Source: Sutterella wadsworthensis (GTDB lineage Bacteria > Pseudomonadota > Gammaproteobacteria > Burkholderiales > Burkholderiaceae_F). Taken from it: a stretch of DNA of 64,000 nucleotides. Each line of letters starts with the position of its first letter. Position 1 is the stretch's first letter. The DNA lies in NCBI RefSeq assembly GCF_003315195.1, contig NZ_QNRV01000008.1, forward strand, positions 16,633-80,632. The letters run 5' to 3'. The notes beneath the pieces were generated by a model. It was not told the DNA's origin, made no database searches, and saw only the letters and a program-made list of their open reading frames with translations. This document shows positions 43,896 through 52,343 of the stretch, one piece after another. The translations under genes and the position numbers were made by a program.

Positions 43896-45287
43896 ATGAA
43901 GCGCACTTTCATTGCCGCCGCCCTGGCACTTTCCGTCGGCGCAGCTTTTGCCAATCCCGATGCCGTTGTGATTGGTGCCGGCGGAGCTGGACTTTCCGCA
44001 GCCGTTACGCTCCACGACCTTGGGCGCGAAGTGGTGGTTTTGGAAAAGATGCCGATGATCGGCGGCAATACAGTGCGTGCCGAGGGCGGCATCAATGCCG
44101 CGGAAACGCCGCAGCAGAAAAAGGCCGGCATCCCCGACACGATCGATCAGTTCTATGCCGATACGATGAAGGGCGGCCACAACCTCAATGACCCTGCGCT
44201 GGTGCGCACGCTGACGACGCATGCGAAGGACGCCGTCGCTTGGCTCGTTTCACTGGGTGCTGACCTCAATACCGTTGGGCGCGCGGGCGGCGCCAAGTAT
44301 CCCCGCGCTCACCGTCCGACAGACGGCTCCGCCATCGGCCCGGAAGTCATCCGTGTGCTCTGGAAGGCCGCCAAAGACCGCAAGATGGACGTCCGCACGC
44401 AGACGCGAGCTACCGAAATCATTATGAAGGACGGCCGCGTAGCGGGCGTCAAAGCCACGACCAAGGACGGCAAGGTCTATACGATTGATGCCAAGGCCGT
44501 GGTGCTCGCCACCGGCGGCTTCGGCGCCAATCAGGATATGCTCGTCAAGTATCAGCCCAAACTCAAGGGTTATGCGACGACCAATCAGCCCGGCGCAACG
44601 GGCGACGGCATTATCCTGGCCGAACATGCCGGCGCAGCGCTCGTCGATATGAAGCAGATTCAGGCGCATCCGACGGCTGCGCCGGACGGCACGCTGATTT
44701 CTGAAAGCGTGCGCGGCGACGGCGGCATTTTGATCAACGCCGAAGGCAAGCGCTTCACCAATGAGCTCCTCACGCGCGATGTGGTTTCGGCCGCTGAACT
44801 TAAGCAGCCCGGCCGCTTCGCCTGGGTCTTCTGGGATGATGCTACCCGCAAGTCCGCCAAGCTCATGGACTCCTACATTTCGATGGGTCTGGCCGTCAAG
44901 GGCAATACCGTCGCCGAAATCGCCAAGGCGATGAACGTGCCGGCGGCAGAGCTAGAAGCCACGCTCAAGGCTTATGCGGCCGGGAAAGCTGCGGGCAAGG
45001 ATGCGTTCGGCCGTGCTGATATGCCGCAGGCTATGCAGACCGCCCCGTTCTTTGCCGTCAAGGTTCAGCCGGCCGTTCACCACACGATGGGCGGCGTGAA
45101 GATCGATACCAAGGCCGAGGTGCTTAATCCTGCCGGTCACACGATCCCGGGTCTCTTTGCGGCCGGTGAAGTCACGGGCGGCGTCCATGGCGGCAACCGC
45201 CTCGGCGGCAACGCTCAGGCTGATATTGTGACGTTCGGCCGCATCGCCGGTCAGTCCGCTGACGCTTATCTGAAGACGGCCAAGTAA
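43896..45287 (+). CDS. Periplasmic FAD-dependent fumarate reductase (flavocytochrome c flavin subunit)
   Basis: A 463-residue flavoprotein with a Sec signal (MKRTFIAAALALSVGAAFAN) and no FMN or haem domain. FAD loop AVVIGAGGAGLSAAVTL. Unlike the other three reductases here it keeps the fumarate reductase active-site set: QIQAHPTAAPDG, SESVRGDGGILINAEGKRF, NELLTRDV, VHHTMGGV and GGVHGGNRLGGN, matching the substrate and proton-relay residues of Shewanella FccA. Fumarate is thus the best guess. Since it has no haem domain, a separate cytochrome must pass electrons. AAGGAG precedes the start. A LysR gene lies just upstream. Confidence 0.92.
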   Translation: MKRTFIAAALALSVGAAFANPDAVVIGAGGAGLSAAVTLHDLGREVVVLEKMPMIGGNTVRAEGGINAAETPQQKKAGIPDTIDQFYADTMKGGHNLNDPALVRTLTTHAKDAVAWLVSLGADLNTVGRAGGAKYPRAHRPTDGSAIGPEVIRVLWKAAKDRKMDVRTQTRATEIIMKDGRVAGVKATTKDGKVYTIDAKAVVLATGGFGANQDMLVKYQPKLKGYATTNQPGATGDGIILAEHAGAALVDMKQIQAHPTAAPDGTLISESVRGDGGILINAEGKRFTNELLTRDVVSAAELKQPGRFAWVFWDDATRKSAKLMDSYISMGLAVKGNTVAEIAKAMNVPAAELEATLKAYAAGKAAGKDAFGRADMPQAMQTAPFFAVKVQPAVHHTMGGVKIDTKAEVLNPAGHTIPGLFAAGEVTGGVHGGNRLGGNAQADIVTFGRIAGQSADAYLKTAK

Positions 45288-45341
45288 TAAAAAGTAATGC
45301 TCGCCCCCTGACGCTCAGCCCGAGGGCGGCTGAAACTAAAG

Positions 45342-45385
45342 AAAAAGCTTCCCGACGCACGTGAGCATTGGGAAGCTTTTTATAT
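45342..45385 (+). terminator. Intrinsic terminator after the fumarate reductase gene
   Basis: AAAAAGCTTCCC (45342-45353) and GGGAAGCTTTTT (45370-45381) form a 12-bp stem with T-rich end; it works on both strands. Confidence 0.8.
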
Positions 45386-45490
45386 TGCGGTCGACGGAGA
45401 GGAAAAACCGCCGCAGTCGGGTGCGGAGATCTGCATAGAGGCGGTGACTGCGGCGGCAGGAAATCTTTCTTCATCGCCTCCGCGAGCGTC

Positions 45491-45838
45491 TCAGCTCGCT
45501 GCCGCTGCAGCCTCGCGAATCTTGGGCGCCGGCGCAGCCGAAGGCGTGAATTCGGCTGGACAAAGGAGCGATACGGAATAATCCTCAAAAAGTGAGAGCC
45601 GAGCTGCCCGCTCAGCGAGCAGTGCGCCGTTGGTACGGTTCCACGCTTGAGCCGAGGCCGAGTCGCGCCAGATGGACTTCACCATAATGCGGCGAGCCTC
45701 ATCGACAGCCATGAGCTGTTCGGTGGAAAGGCATCCGTCAGCCGCAGCCAAATCCCTTTGAGCTTCAAGCGCATAATGGACGTAAGCTTCAAGGCGCCCG
45801 GGCTGAACCTGAGCTTCAAACAGCAAGACGACTGACAT
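45491..45838 (-). CDS. Antibiotic biosynthesis monooxygenase (ABM/quinol oxygenase-like) protein
   Basis: A 115-residue ferredoxin-like alpha/beta protein. GGAGG precedes ATG 45838. MSVVLLFEAQVQPGRLEAYV and MVKSIWRDSASAQAWNRTNG resemble small ABM/YgiN-type proteins that act on quinols or as stress proteins. The Ala/Pro-rich C-terminal tail (about 20 residues) is unusual. It is divergent from azlC. Function is not established. Confidence 0.7.
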   Translation of the reverse strand: MSVVLLFEAQVQPGRLEAYVHYALEAQRDLAAADGCLSTEQLMAVDEARRIMVKSIWRDSASAQAWNRTNGALLAERAARLSLFEDYSVSLLCPAEFTPSAAPAPKIREAAAAAS

Positions 45839-46100
45839 GCAACCTCCGATGAGGAATAACCTCATTCGGATGCTAAAACGCGGTGCAAACAATGCCTATT
45901 CACCAAAAGAACTCCGCCAAAGTAATTAGATGTTGAGCGGCATGCCCTCGGCTCGATCGGCAGACGGCCAGATGGTGTTGGGTCAGCTATTACCTCATTT
46001 GTCTGATGCACTAATGGGAATGCCTGAGCCGCATGCACTTTTTCGGTGCGCAGAAGTCCTAGAATCGATCTTCCAGCGAATCAAACTCCCATTTTGCCCT

Positions 46101-46934
46101 ATGACAAAACCTACTGAAGGCGCCTTGTCCGCCAAAGACGGTACGTCTTCCGAGCGCGTTCAAACGGACGCAGAATCGGCCGGTTCTGAAGCTCTCGCCT
46201 CTTCCAAAGCCGTGAGCCAATCGGACCATGAGGATGCCTGGTCCGACTTTTGGGCCGGCGCACGCTCAACCCTGCCGATCATGATCGGTATTTTGCCGCT
46301 CGGCTTTATTCTCGGCACGCAAGGCGCGCAGCACGGGCTCTCGGCCATCGGCATGGCCATCATGTGTGCCTTCAACTTTGCGGGCGGCAGTGAATTTGCC
46401 GCTGTGGCGCTCTGGAGCTCGGCACCGAGCTTTATTGTTATTGTCTGCGCGACTTGGCTGATCAACTGCCGGCATATTGTGCTGGGCGCTGCGCTCACGC
46501 CTTTTATGCAGAGCGCGAAAGTGTCAACGCCAAGGAGCCTCCTCGCCTTTTTCGTCATGTGCGATGAAACGTGGGCACTGTCCATGCAGGAAGTGCATCG
46601 CCGCCGCAAGGCGGGGCGCCCTGCTGCTGAGCTCTTCTCCTTTTCCTACCACATGGGCGTCGGCGTAACGCTTTGGACCTCGTGGTTCATGGTCGCTGCG
46701 ATTGGCGCCGCTGTCGGCGGGTCGCTCGGCGACCTGACCCGCTGGGGGTTCCTGATGGCTTTCCCGGCCACCTTCATCGGTCTCGTGGCGGCGATGCGGC
46801 CGGCGCTTTCCAAATCCGGCCCGATGGCCGCCTCGGCGCTCGTCGCGGCCGGGTCGAGCCTCTTTGTGCCGCTTCACTGGAGTATTCTCCTCGGCACCAT
46901 TACCGGTCTGGTTCTGGCAGCGGTGAGCGAATAA
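46101..46934 (+). CDS. azlC: AzlC family branched-chain amino acid exporter subunit
   Basis: A 277-residue membrane protein. After a hydrophilic 50-residue N-terminus, the AzlC domain begins GARSTLPIMIGILPLGFILG and continues FNFAGGSEFAAVALW and INCRHIVLGAALTPFM, all family landmarks. AzlCD (YgaZH-like) pumps out valine, leucine, isoleucine or analogues. ATG 46101 is an approximate start; the frame is open further up but without similarity. azlD follows after 13 bases. Confidence 0.92.
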   Translation: MTKPTEGALSAKDGTSSERVQTDAESAGSEALASSKAVSQSDHEDAWSDFWAGARSTLPIMIGILPLGFILGTQGAQHGLSAIGMAIMCAFNFAGGSEFAAVALWSSAPSFIVIVCATWLINCRHIVLGAALTPFMQSAKVSTPRSLLAFFVMCDETWALSMQEVHRRRKAGRPAAELFSFSYHMGVGVTLWTSWFMVAAIGAAVGGSLGDLTRWGFLMAFPATFIGLVAAMRPALSKSGPMAASALVAAGSSLFVPLHWSILLGTITGLVLAAVSE

Positions 46935-46947
46935 GGAGAACACGAAG

Positions 46948-47274
46948 ATGTCCGATACGCTACGCACTATTTTCGCCCTGCCCTCGCTTCAGGAATTCAT
47001 CGTTATCTGCGGCATGCTGCTTGCCACCTACTCCACACGCCTGATCGGCTGGCTGGTGCTTCGCCGTCATCCCGTGTCGCCGCGCATGCAGCGCATTCTG
47101 GATGCCGCGCCCTGCTGCGTAATGATTTCCATCGCCGCACCGGCCTTTATGACGACAAACATTGTGACGCTCGTGACGCTCGCGGCCACGGTCGTTGTGG
47201 CCCTGAAGACCAATTTGGCGATCACGATTGTCTTCGCGGTGGCCTTCAATGCACTCCTGCAGACCTTCTTCTAA
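46948..47274 (+). CDS. azlD: AzlD family branched-chain amino acid exporter subunit
   Basis: A 108-residue membrane protein with three or four helices, the small partner of AzlC. AAGGAGAA precedes the ATG. Signature stretches: LATYSTRLIGWLVLRR and LDAAPCCVMISIAAPA, ending ITIVFAVAFNALLQTFF. Followed by a strong terminator that ends the azlCD operon. Confidence 0.92.
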   Translation: MSDTLRTIFALPSLQEFIVICGMLLATYSTRLIGWLVLRRHPVSPRMQRILDAAPCCVMISIAAPAFMTTNIVTLVTLAATVVVALKTNLAITIVFAVAFNALLQTFF

Positions 47275-47301
47275 AGTCTGGGAGACATATTGGCGCTCAA
47301 T

Positions 47302-47337
47302 ACGGCTCGAACTTCGCATGTTCGAGCCGTTTTTTTA
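47302..47337 (+). terminator. Intrinsic terminator of azlCD
   Basis: A perfect 11-bp stem ACGGCTCGAAC/GTTCGAGCCGT with a 7-base loop, followed by seven T. Confidence 0.9.
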
Positions 47338-47511
47338 GGGGTTTGAAGGCTCGAGCAGAATCGTACAGTTCTTTGCGGCGATCAGCAGGGCGGGCCAAAG
47401 CCTGCGGTCTTAGAGTTTGAAGCGATTCATCATCGCTGCCCGACGATGCCCCAAAGAGATGCCGGCATCGCTTTTTTTCGGGTGAGCCTCACCATTCAAA
47501 CAGGACAAAAA

Positions 47512-48363
47512 ATGCAGATCCTCCAAAATGTCGAATACGGCGGTGAGCGCCCGCTTTTTGCGCTCCGCAGCGCGGAGCTCGACCACGTTGTCATTCACCC
47601 GGGCGAATCCGCCTTAAAGCACGTCGAAAACATCACTGCCCGAGAATGCCTCTTTGAAGGCAAATACCCCTTCTGGCACGCCAAACATGTGGTGCTCGAG
47701 GGCGGCCGCTTTTCGCCCGGCGCCCGCGCCGCCATCTGGTACGCCGACGATGTGCGCATGAAGCACACCCGAATCGACGCGCCGAAGATGTTCCGCGACA
47801 TGGAAAATATCGACCTCGAGCAGGTAGAACTCTCCGACGCGATGGAAACGCTTTGGAACTGCCGCAATATCAAACTCAGGCACGTGTCGGCCGATCATGC
47901 CGATTATCTCTTCATGCATTCGGCCAACATTGATATCGCCGACTATGTTCATCACGGCAACTATGCTTTCCAGTACTGCCGCAATGTGGTGATCCGCGAC
48001 GCCGAGATTCACGCCAAAGACGCCTTTTGGAATTCGGAGGACGTCACGGTGTACGACTCGGAAATCGACGGCGAATTCCTTGGCTGGCACACCAAGCGCC
48101 TGAAGCTCGTCAACTGCCGAATCAAGGGCACTCAGCCGCTTTGCTATGCAGAGGATTTGGTGCTTGAAAACTGCACGATGGATCCCGACTGCGATCTCGG
48201 ATTTGAGTATTCCACCGTGAATGCGGATATCCGGAGCCCCGTAACGAGCATCAAGAACCCGATTCACGGACTCATCCGCTGCGAATCGCTCGGCAAATTG
48301 ATTCTCGACGAACACCGCCGCAGCGGATCGGACTGCATCATTGAAACCGGTACGGCACAATAG
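47512..48363 (+). CDS. DUF3737 beta-helix-like protein
   Basis: A 283-residue protein built of short repeated strands (FEGKYPFWHAKHVVLEGG, WYADDVRMKHTRI, WNCRNIKLRHV, FQYCRNVVIRDAEI, WNSEDVTVYDSEID), typical of a right-handed parallel beta-helix and of DUF3737. The ATG 47512 has AGGACA before it. No signal peptide, so it should be cytosolic. It is followed after 33 bases by a PLP-dependent C-S lyase gene, a pairing that I recall as frequent for DUF3737; the biochemical role is unknown. Confidence 0.82.
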   Translation: MQILQNVEYGGERPLFALRSAELDHVVIHPGESALKHVENITARECLFEGKYPFWHAKHVVLEGGRFSPGARAAIWYADDVRMKHTRIDAPKMFRDMENIDLEQVELSDAMETLWNCRNIKLRHVSADHADYLFMHSANIDIADYVHHGNYAFQYCRNVVIRDAEIHAKDAFWNSEDVTVYDSEIDGEFLGWHTKRLKLVNCRIKGTQPLCYAEDLVLENCTMDPDCDLGFEYSTVNADIRSPVTSIKNPIHGLIRCESLGKLILDEHRRSGSDCIIETGTAQ

Positions 48364-48396
48364 GCGCTTTCGTTGCCGAAGAAGGGGAAATTCAGC

Positions 48397-49587
48397 ATGA
48401 AGGCATTCAACTTCGACGAACCGACAGAGCGTCGGGGCACCGGTTCCTACAAGTGGGATTCTGCCGACGCGGATGTCATTCCGCTTTGGGTAGCGGATAT
48501 GGATTTTCGTACGGCCCCCTGCATCATTGAAGCACTCAGCGACCGCGTCCGGCACGGCGTCTTCGGCTACGAAAAAGTGCCCGACGCCTGGTACGAAGCG
48601 CTCCAAGGATGGTTTGCCCGGCGACACGGCTGGCAGATCCGCCGCGAAGAAGTGCTCTGTACCACCGGCGTGGTCCCCGCCGTCTCCGCGGTCATCAAAG
48701 CCTTTACGCGGCCGGGCGACGGTGTGGCGCTGATGACGCCGGCCTACAACTGCTTCTTTTCGAGCATCCGCAACAACGGGTGCTTTGCGGCAGAAACTTC
48801 GCTTCTAATGGGCGATGCCGGCTGGACAATTGATTTTGCGGCGCTCGAAAAGACGCTCGCCGACCCCAGAGTGAAGGTGCTCCTTTTTTGCAGCCCGCAC
48901 AACCCGGTGGGCCGTGTCTGGACGGCCGACGAAATTCGCCGGACGGCTCAAATCGCACACCAGGCCGGCGTGCTCTTCGTTTGCGACGAAATTCACGGCG
49001 AGTTTGTCTTTGGCGGCAACCGTTATCTCCCTGCGGCTCAAGTTGAGGGCGTCGATCCCCTGCGCACGGTGATCTTGACCTCCCCCACCAAGACCTTCAA
49101 TCTGGCCGGGGCCGGCATTGCTGCCATTATTGCCGCCGACCCCAAGGTCCGAGCGAAGATTGACCGCGCGGTCAATGACAACGAGTGCTGCGACGTCAAT
49201 GTATTCGGCGTTGCTGCGGATATTGCCGCCTGGAACCAAGGGGAGGAGTGGCTCGAAGCCCTGCTCTCCTATCTGCAGGGCAATCTGGCTGCCGCTCAAG
49301 CCTTTTTTGCCGAAAGACTGCCGCTCTGCCGGCTTTCCAAGCTCGAAGGCACTTACCTCCTCTGGGCAGACATGCGGCCAATGCTGGGTGCGGACCTAGA
49401 CACGGACGCCTTTTGCGAGTCGCTTAAAACGCACGAGAAAGTCTGGGCTGCAGCAGGCTCGCATTACGGCCGAGACGGCGAAGGGTTTGTGCGCATCAAT
49501 ATTGCGACGCAAAGAGCCCTGCTCCTTGAAGGTCTCACACGGCTCGCTGCCGGCGCAGAACGCTGGCAGAACCGCGAAAAAGAATGA
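48397..49587 (+). CDS. MalY/PatB-type PLP-dependent C-S lyase/aminotransferase
   Basis: A 396-residue fold-type I PLP enzyme. IPLWVADMDFRTAPCIIEAL is the cystathionine beta-lyase PatB/MalY signature; the PLP lysine lies in TSPTKTFNLAG; CDEIHGEFVF gives the PLP-binding Asp; C-terminal VRINIATQRALLLEGL has the carboxylate-binding Arg. These enzymes cleave cystathionine or other cysteine S-conjugates to pyruvate, ammonia and a thiol. ATG 48397 follows AAGGGG; an upstream TTG is disfavoured. It lies upstream of the cysteine-responsive locus, so it may contribute to sulfur recycling. Confidence 0.9.
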   Translation: MKAFNFDEPTERRGTGSYKWDSADADVIPLWVADMDFRTAPCIIEALSDRVRHGVFGYEKVPDAWYEALQGWFARRHGWQIRREEVLCTTGVVPAVSAVIKAFTRPGDGVALMTPAYNCFFSSIRNNGCFAAETSLLMGDAGWTIDFAALEKTLADPRVKVLLFCSPHNPVGRVWTADEIRRTAQIAHQAGVLFVCDEIHGEFVFGGNRYLPAAQVEGVDPLRTVILTSPTKTFNLAGAGIAAIIAADPKVRAKIDRAVNDNECCDVNVFGVAADIAAWNQGEEWLEALLSYLQGNLAAAQAFFAERLPLCRLSKLEGTYLLWADMRPMLGADLDTDAFCESLKTHEKVWAAAGSHYGRDGEGFVRINIATQRALLLEGLTRLAAGAERWQNREKE

Positions 49588-49812
49588 ACGGATCTTTTCT
49601 CTGGTTCGGAGGACGGGCTTCAATGTGAGGTATTACCGATGAAGAGTGTCTTTTTTACCAAACTAAGATGAATGTCTTATTGACGGTTTTACTAATTCAT
49701 TCCATGATTACCCCAACAGCACCCAAAATGATGGGTGCGCAAAATTGAAAGCGAACTTTTCATTTTTTAGAAATTCTCGTTTTCTCACGACTTTTTGGGA
49801 ACTTTTATAACC
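49588..49812 (+). promoter_or_regulatory. Promoter and 5' leader of the cysteine attenuator locus
   Basis: TTGACG at 49680-49685 and CATGAT at 49703-49708 are separated by 17 bases and make the best promoter here, with transcription expected near 49715. A small stem GCACCC/GGGTGC (49719-49724 with 49733-49738) begins the leader. No gene in this part. Confidence 0.5.
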
Positions 49813-49920
49813 ATGACCGAGCGTCGCTACAAGCTGATGTGCTGCACCATGTGCGCGTGTCTGATGTGCTGCTGCACGCAGACCGGCCGCGACGCATGGT
49901 TTCGATGTCGTGAGACCTGA
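49813..49920 (+). CDS. Cysteine-rich leader peptide (attenuator)
   Basis: A 35-codon open frame beginning MTERRYKLMCCTMCACLMCC and ending in TGA. Eight of 35 codons are cysteine (positions 10, 11, 14, 16, 19, 20, 21 and 32), seven of them within twelve codons. A weak GGGA lies about 14 bases before the ATG. Such composition in a short leader 250 bases ahead of genes for trans-sulfuration and cystine import is the hallmark of ribosome-mediated attenuation: scarcity of Cys-tRNA stalls the ribosome on these codons. The frame is too short for automatic gene callers. See the paired RNA segments and terminator listed next. Confidence 0.8.
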   Translation: MTERRYKLMCCTMCACLMCCCTQTGRDAWFRCRET

Positions 49921-50006
49921 ACTTCCGGAACATTCAGCCATATTCCGGTGAGTCAGGTTTATCTCAGCGGGATCCAAAAGGCGTCGCGGAAGCGGCGCCT
50001 TTTTTT
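49821..50006 (+). terminator. Attenuator: segments 1-4 and intrinsic terminator
   Basis: Segment 1 GCGTCGC (49821-49827), segment 2 CCGCGACGC (49887-49895), segment 3 GCGTCGCGG (49981-49989) and segment 4 GCGGCGCC (49992-49999). Segments 1:2 can pair over seven bases, 2:3 over nine, and 3:4 form the terminator hairpin (AAAAGGCGTCGC, loop GGAA, GCGGCGCCTTTT) followed by seven T (50000-50006). A side hairpin CCGGAA/TTCCGG lies at 49925-49948. Stalling on the early cysteine codons would cover segment 1, free segment 2 to bind 3, and let transcription continue; otherwise 1:2 and 3:4 form and transcription stops. Confidence 0.78.
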
Positions 50007-50169
50007 AGACTCCGAATTCAATCCGTTTCGTAATTTGACTTTCCGACAGAAATAACTGACAGAAAGCGGGGCTTCCTTTACGCCTAAAAACACCAAAAGA
50101 CTTCGGTAATACATCATCAACTCATTTTTTAAAAGCTTTACTTATTCATTGACGTCCAGGGCCATCATC
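50007..50169 (+). other. Spacer from attenuator terminator to PLP enzyme gene
   Basis: About 160 bases with no gene. It ends with CAGGG about nine bases before the ATG, which is the ribosome site. Confidence 0.5.
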
Positions 50170-51312
50170 ATGAAGATCTCTACCATTGCCGTTCACGGCG
50201 GTCTCACCGACACTTCCCACTACGCTGCCGCATTCCCCGTTTATCTCACATCAACCTTTATCCAAAAGGGGCCGACGGAGTTCCGCGAATACGGCTACAG
50301 CCGCACAGCCAATCCGACGCGTTCGGACGTTGAAAAGCATGCTGCCGACATTGAGGGCGCCAAGCACGGCATCGCCACTGCCACCGGCATGGCCGCGGTT
50401 TCGCTGGTCTTTGAAACGCTCAATGCCGGCGACCGCGTGCTGATCTCCAACAACGTCTACGGCGGCACCTGGCTTTATGCGACCGAGCTCTTTAAGAAGC
50501 GCGGCGTCGAATTCACGGTGGTCGACGACTTCAATACCTACGACTTTGAAACGGCGCCCGCTGACGTCAAGCTCGTCTACATCGAAACGCCCTCTAATCC
50601 GCTCCTCGAAGTCACCGATATTGCTCATGTGGCCAAAGCTGCCAAAGCCCGCAACTGGCTGCTCGCCGTCGACAATACGTTCCTCACGGGCGTCAATCAG
50701 CGTCCGCTCGACCTCGGCGCCGACGTGGTCATCTATTCAGCCACTAAATATTACGGCGGTCATTCCGACCTTCTCGCCGGTCTCGTCGTCCTCAATGACG
50801 ACAAGCTCTATGAAAAGCTCAAGCTCTACTCGAAGGCCCTGGGCGGCGTCCTCGATCCGTTCGACTGCTTCCTGCTCGAGCGCGGCATCAAAACGCTGCC
50901 GCTGCGCCTGGCCCGCCACGAAGAAAATACCCATGCGATTGCGCGCTACCTTTCCGCTCATCCCGGGGTTGAAGCCGTCTTTTATCCGGGTCTTGAATCC
51001 GATCCAGGTTATGCCGTCAACCGCCGCCAGTCCAAAGGCGCGGGCGGCGTGCTCTCTTTCCGCTTCAATGAAGAGGCCTATGACCTTGAAAAGTTTGTGA
51101 AAGCCTTGAAGCTCTTCCAGTTTGCCGTGAGTCTCGGAAGCGTTGAAAGTCTGATCAGCATTCCGGCCACCATGACGCATGAGTCCTATGCGCCGGAACT
51201 GCAGAAGAAACTCGGCATTACGCCCAATCTCATCCGCGTCGCCGTCGGCATTGAAGACATCGAGGATCTCATCGCCGACTTTGAGCAGGCCTTTGCCGCC
51301 GCGAAGCGCTGA
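50170..51312 (+). CDS. Cystathionine gamma-lyase/synthase family PLP enzyme
   Basis: A 380-residue Cys/Met-metabolism PLP enzyme. Start 50170 (MKISTIAVHGG) is preferred over a TTG 21 bases upstream. EYGYSRTANPTRSDVEKHAAD, ATATGMAAVSLVF, VYIETPSNPLLEVTDI and the PLP lysine in IYSATKYYGGHSDLLAG are family motifs; GSVESLISIPATMTH closes the active site. The family includes cystathionine gamma-lyase (makes cysteine), beta-lyase and gamma-synthase, which sequence alone does not separate. Placement behind a cysteine-rich leader peptide and ahead of a cystine-type importer favours a role in cysteine supply. Confidence 0.9.
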   Translation: MKISTIAVHGGLTDTSHYAAAFPVYLTSTFIQKGPTEFREYGYSRTANPTRSDVEKHAADIEGAKHGIATATGMAAVSLVFETLNAGDRVLISNNVYGGTWLYATELFKKRGVEFTVVDDFNTYDFETAPADVKLVYIETPSNPLLEVTDIAHVAKAAKARNWLLAVDNTFLTGVNQRPLDLGADVVIYSATKYYGGHSDLLAGLVVLNDDKLYEKLKLYSKALGGVLDPFDCFLLERGIKTLPLRLARHEENTHAIARYLSAHPGVEAVFYPGLESDPGYAVNRRQSKGAGGVLSFRFNEEAYDLEKFVKALKLFQFAVSLGSVESLISIPATMTHESYAPELQKKLGITPNLIRVAVGIEDIEDLIADFEQAFAAAKR

Positions 51313-51364
51313 TGAAGCACTCCGGCCGCTAAACCACTTTCACAGAGCTCACTCATCAAGAGCG

Positions 51365-51459
51365 ACGGTCCGCACCCGCGGGGCTTCCGGCAGGGTCACG
51401 ACACTTTTTTTCCGACCACCCGCCGCGGCTCTATCGGAGGCCCCGCCGGTGCGGACCGT
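51365..51459 (+). repeat. Long imperfect inverted repeat between PLP enzyme and binding-protein genes
   Basis: Left arm begins ACGGTCCGCACC then CGCGGGGC; right arm is GGCCCCG then GGTGCGGACCGT, giving about 22 paired bases around a 45-base loop that contains seven T. As RNA it would form a very stable stem between two genes of one operon; a processing or 3'-end protecting function is likely. Confidence 0.65.
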
Positions 51460-51506
51460 TATTGAGCAAAACGCATCGAATTCGCTAAGTTCAAAGGATT
51501 TTCATC

Positions 51507-52337
51507 ATGACGCACTCCATTTCCGCTTCTGCCCATTCTTTTTCACTGCGCGCGGTCTCTCGCCGCTGGACGCTCGGCGCCGCGCTTGCACTGACAGCAG
51601 CGTTTGGCTTCGCCGCGAACGCCGCACACGCCGAAGATCTTGATGACATCAAGGCCCGCGGCGTCCTCACAATCGGCACGGAAGGGGTTTATGCGCCCTA
51701 TACCTATCATGACGAAAAAGGCCGCCTCACGGGCTACGACGTGGAAGTTGGCCGCGCCATCGCCAAAAAGCTCGGCGTTGAAGCGAAGTTTGTCGAAACC
51801 CCGTGGGATGCACTCATTGCGGGCATTGACGCCAAGCGCTATGACATCGGCATCAACCAGATTGGTCTTTCGCCTGAGCGCCTCGCGAAGTACGATTTCA
51901 CGAAACCTTATGTGTCAATCAAGGGCGTGCTCCTTGTGCGCAGCGACAACGAGAAGATCAAGGGATTTGAGGACCTCAAAGGCGTCCGCATGGCGCAGAC
52001 CATCACCTCCAACTGGGGAAAGATTGCGGTTAATGCGGGCGCAGAAATCGTCGGGGTGCAGGACTTCGCGCAGTCGGTTCAGCTGATTGCTCAGCGGCGC
52101 GCCGATGCGGTGGTGAATTCCGAACTCGCCTGGGTCGATTACCGCAAGGCGCAGCCCAACGTGCCGGTGAAGGTGGTCGCCACGACCAAAGAGGGCATTG
52201 ACGTGGCTATTCCGGTGCGCAAGGGCAACCCGAAGCTTCTCGCGGCGCTCAACCAGGCGCTCGATGAACTGCGCGCCGAAGGCGTTCTAAAGGCGCTTTC
52301 CATCAAGTTCCTCGGCATTGACGTGTCAACGAAGTAA
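51507..52337 (+). CDS. Cystine/polar amino acid ABC transporter binding protein (TcyJ/FliY-like)
   Basis: A 276-residue periplasmic binding protein. AAAGGA precedes the ATG; a long Sec signal ends in AHAED. GVLTIGTEGVYAPYTYHDEK and LTGYDVEVGRAIAKKLG then VETPWDALIAGIDAKRYDIG and FTKPYVSIKGVLLV are typical for FliY/TcyJ-type cystine binders, with the ligand-carboxylate Arg in the SPERLAKYDF region. Partner permease and ATPase genes follow. Large hairpins lie on both sides of the gene, suggesting its mRNA is protected to give excess binding protein. Confidence 0.88.
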   Translation: MTHSISASAHSFSLRAVSRRWTLGAALALTAAFGFAANAAHAEDLDDIKARGVLTIGTEGVYAPYTYHDEKGRLTGYDVEVGRAIAKKLGVEAKFVETPWDALIAGIDAKRYDIGINQIGLSPERLAKYDFTKPYVSIKGVLLVRSDNEKIKGFEDLKGVRMAQTITSNWGKIAVNAGAEIVGVQDFAQSVQLIAQRRADAVVNSELAWVDYRKAQPNVPVKVVATTKEGIDVAIPVRKGNPKLLAALNQALDELRAEGVLKALSIKFLGIDVSTK

Positions 52338-52343
52338 TCTTTG

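Noticed and set aside
47614..48627. Minus-strand 337-codon frame
   Set aside because: Antisense to DUF3737 and the C-S lyase gene.
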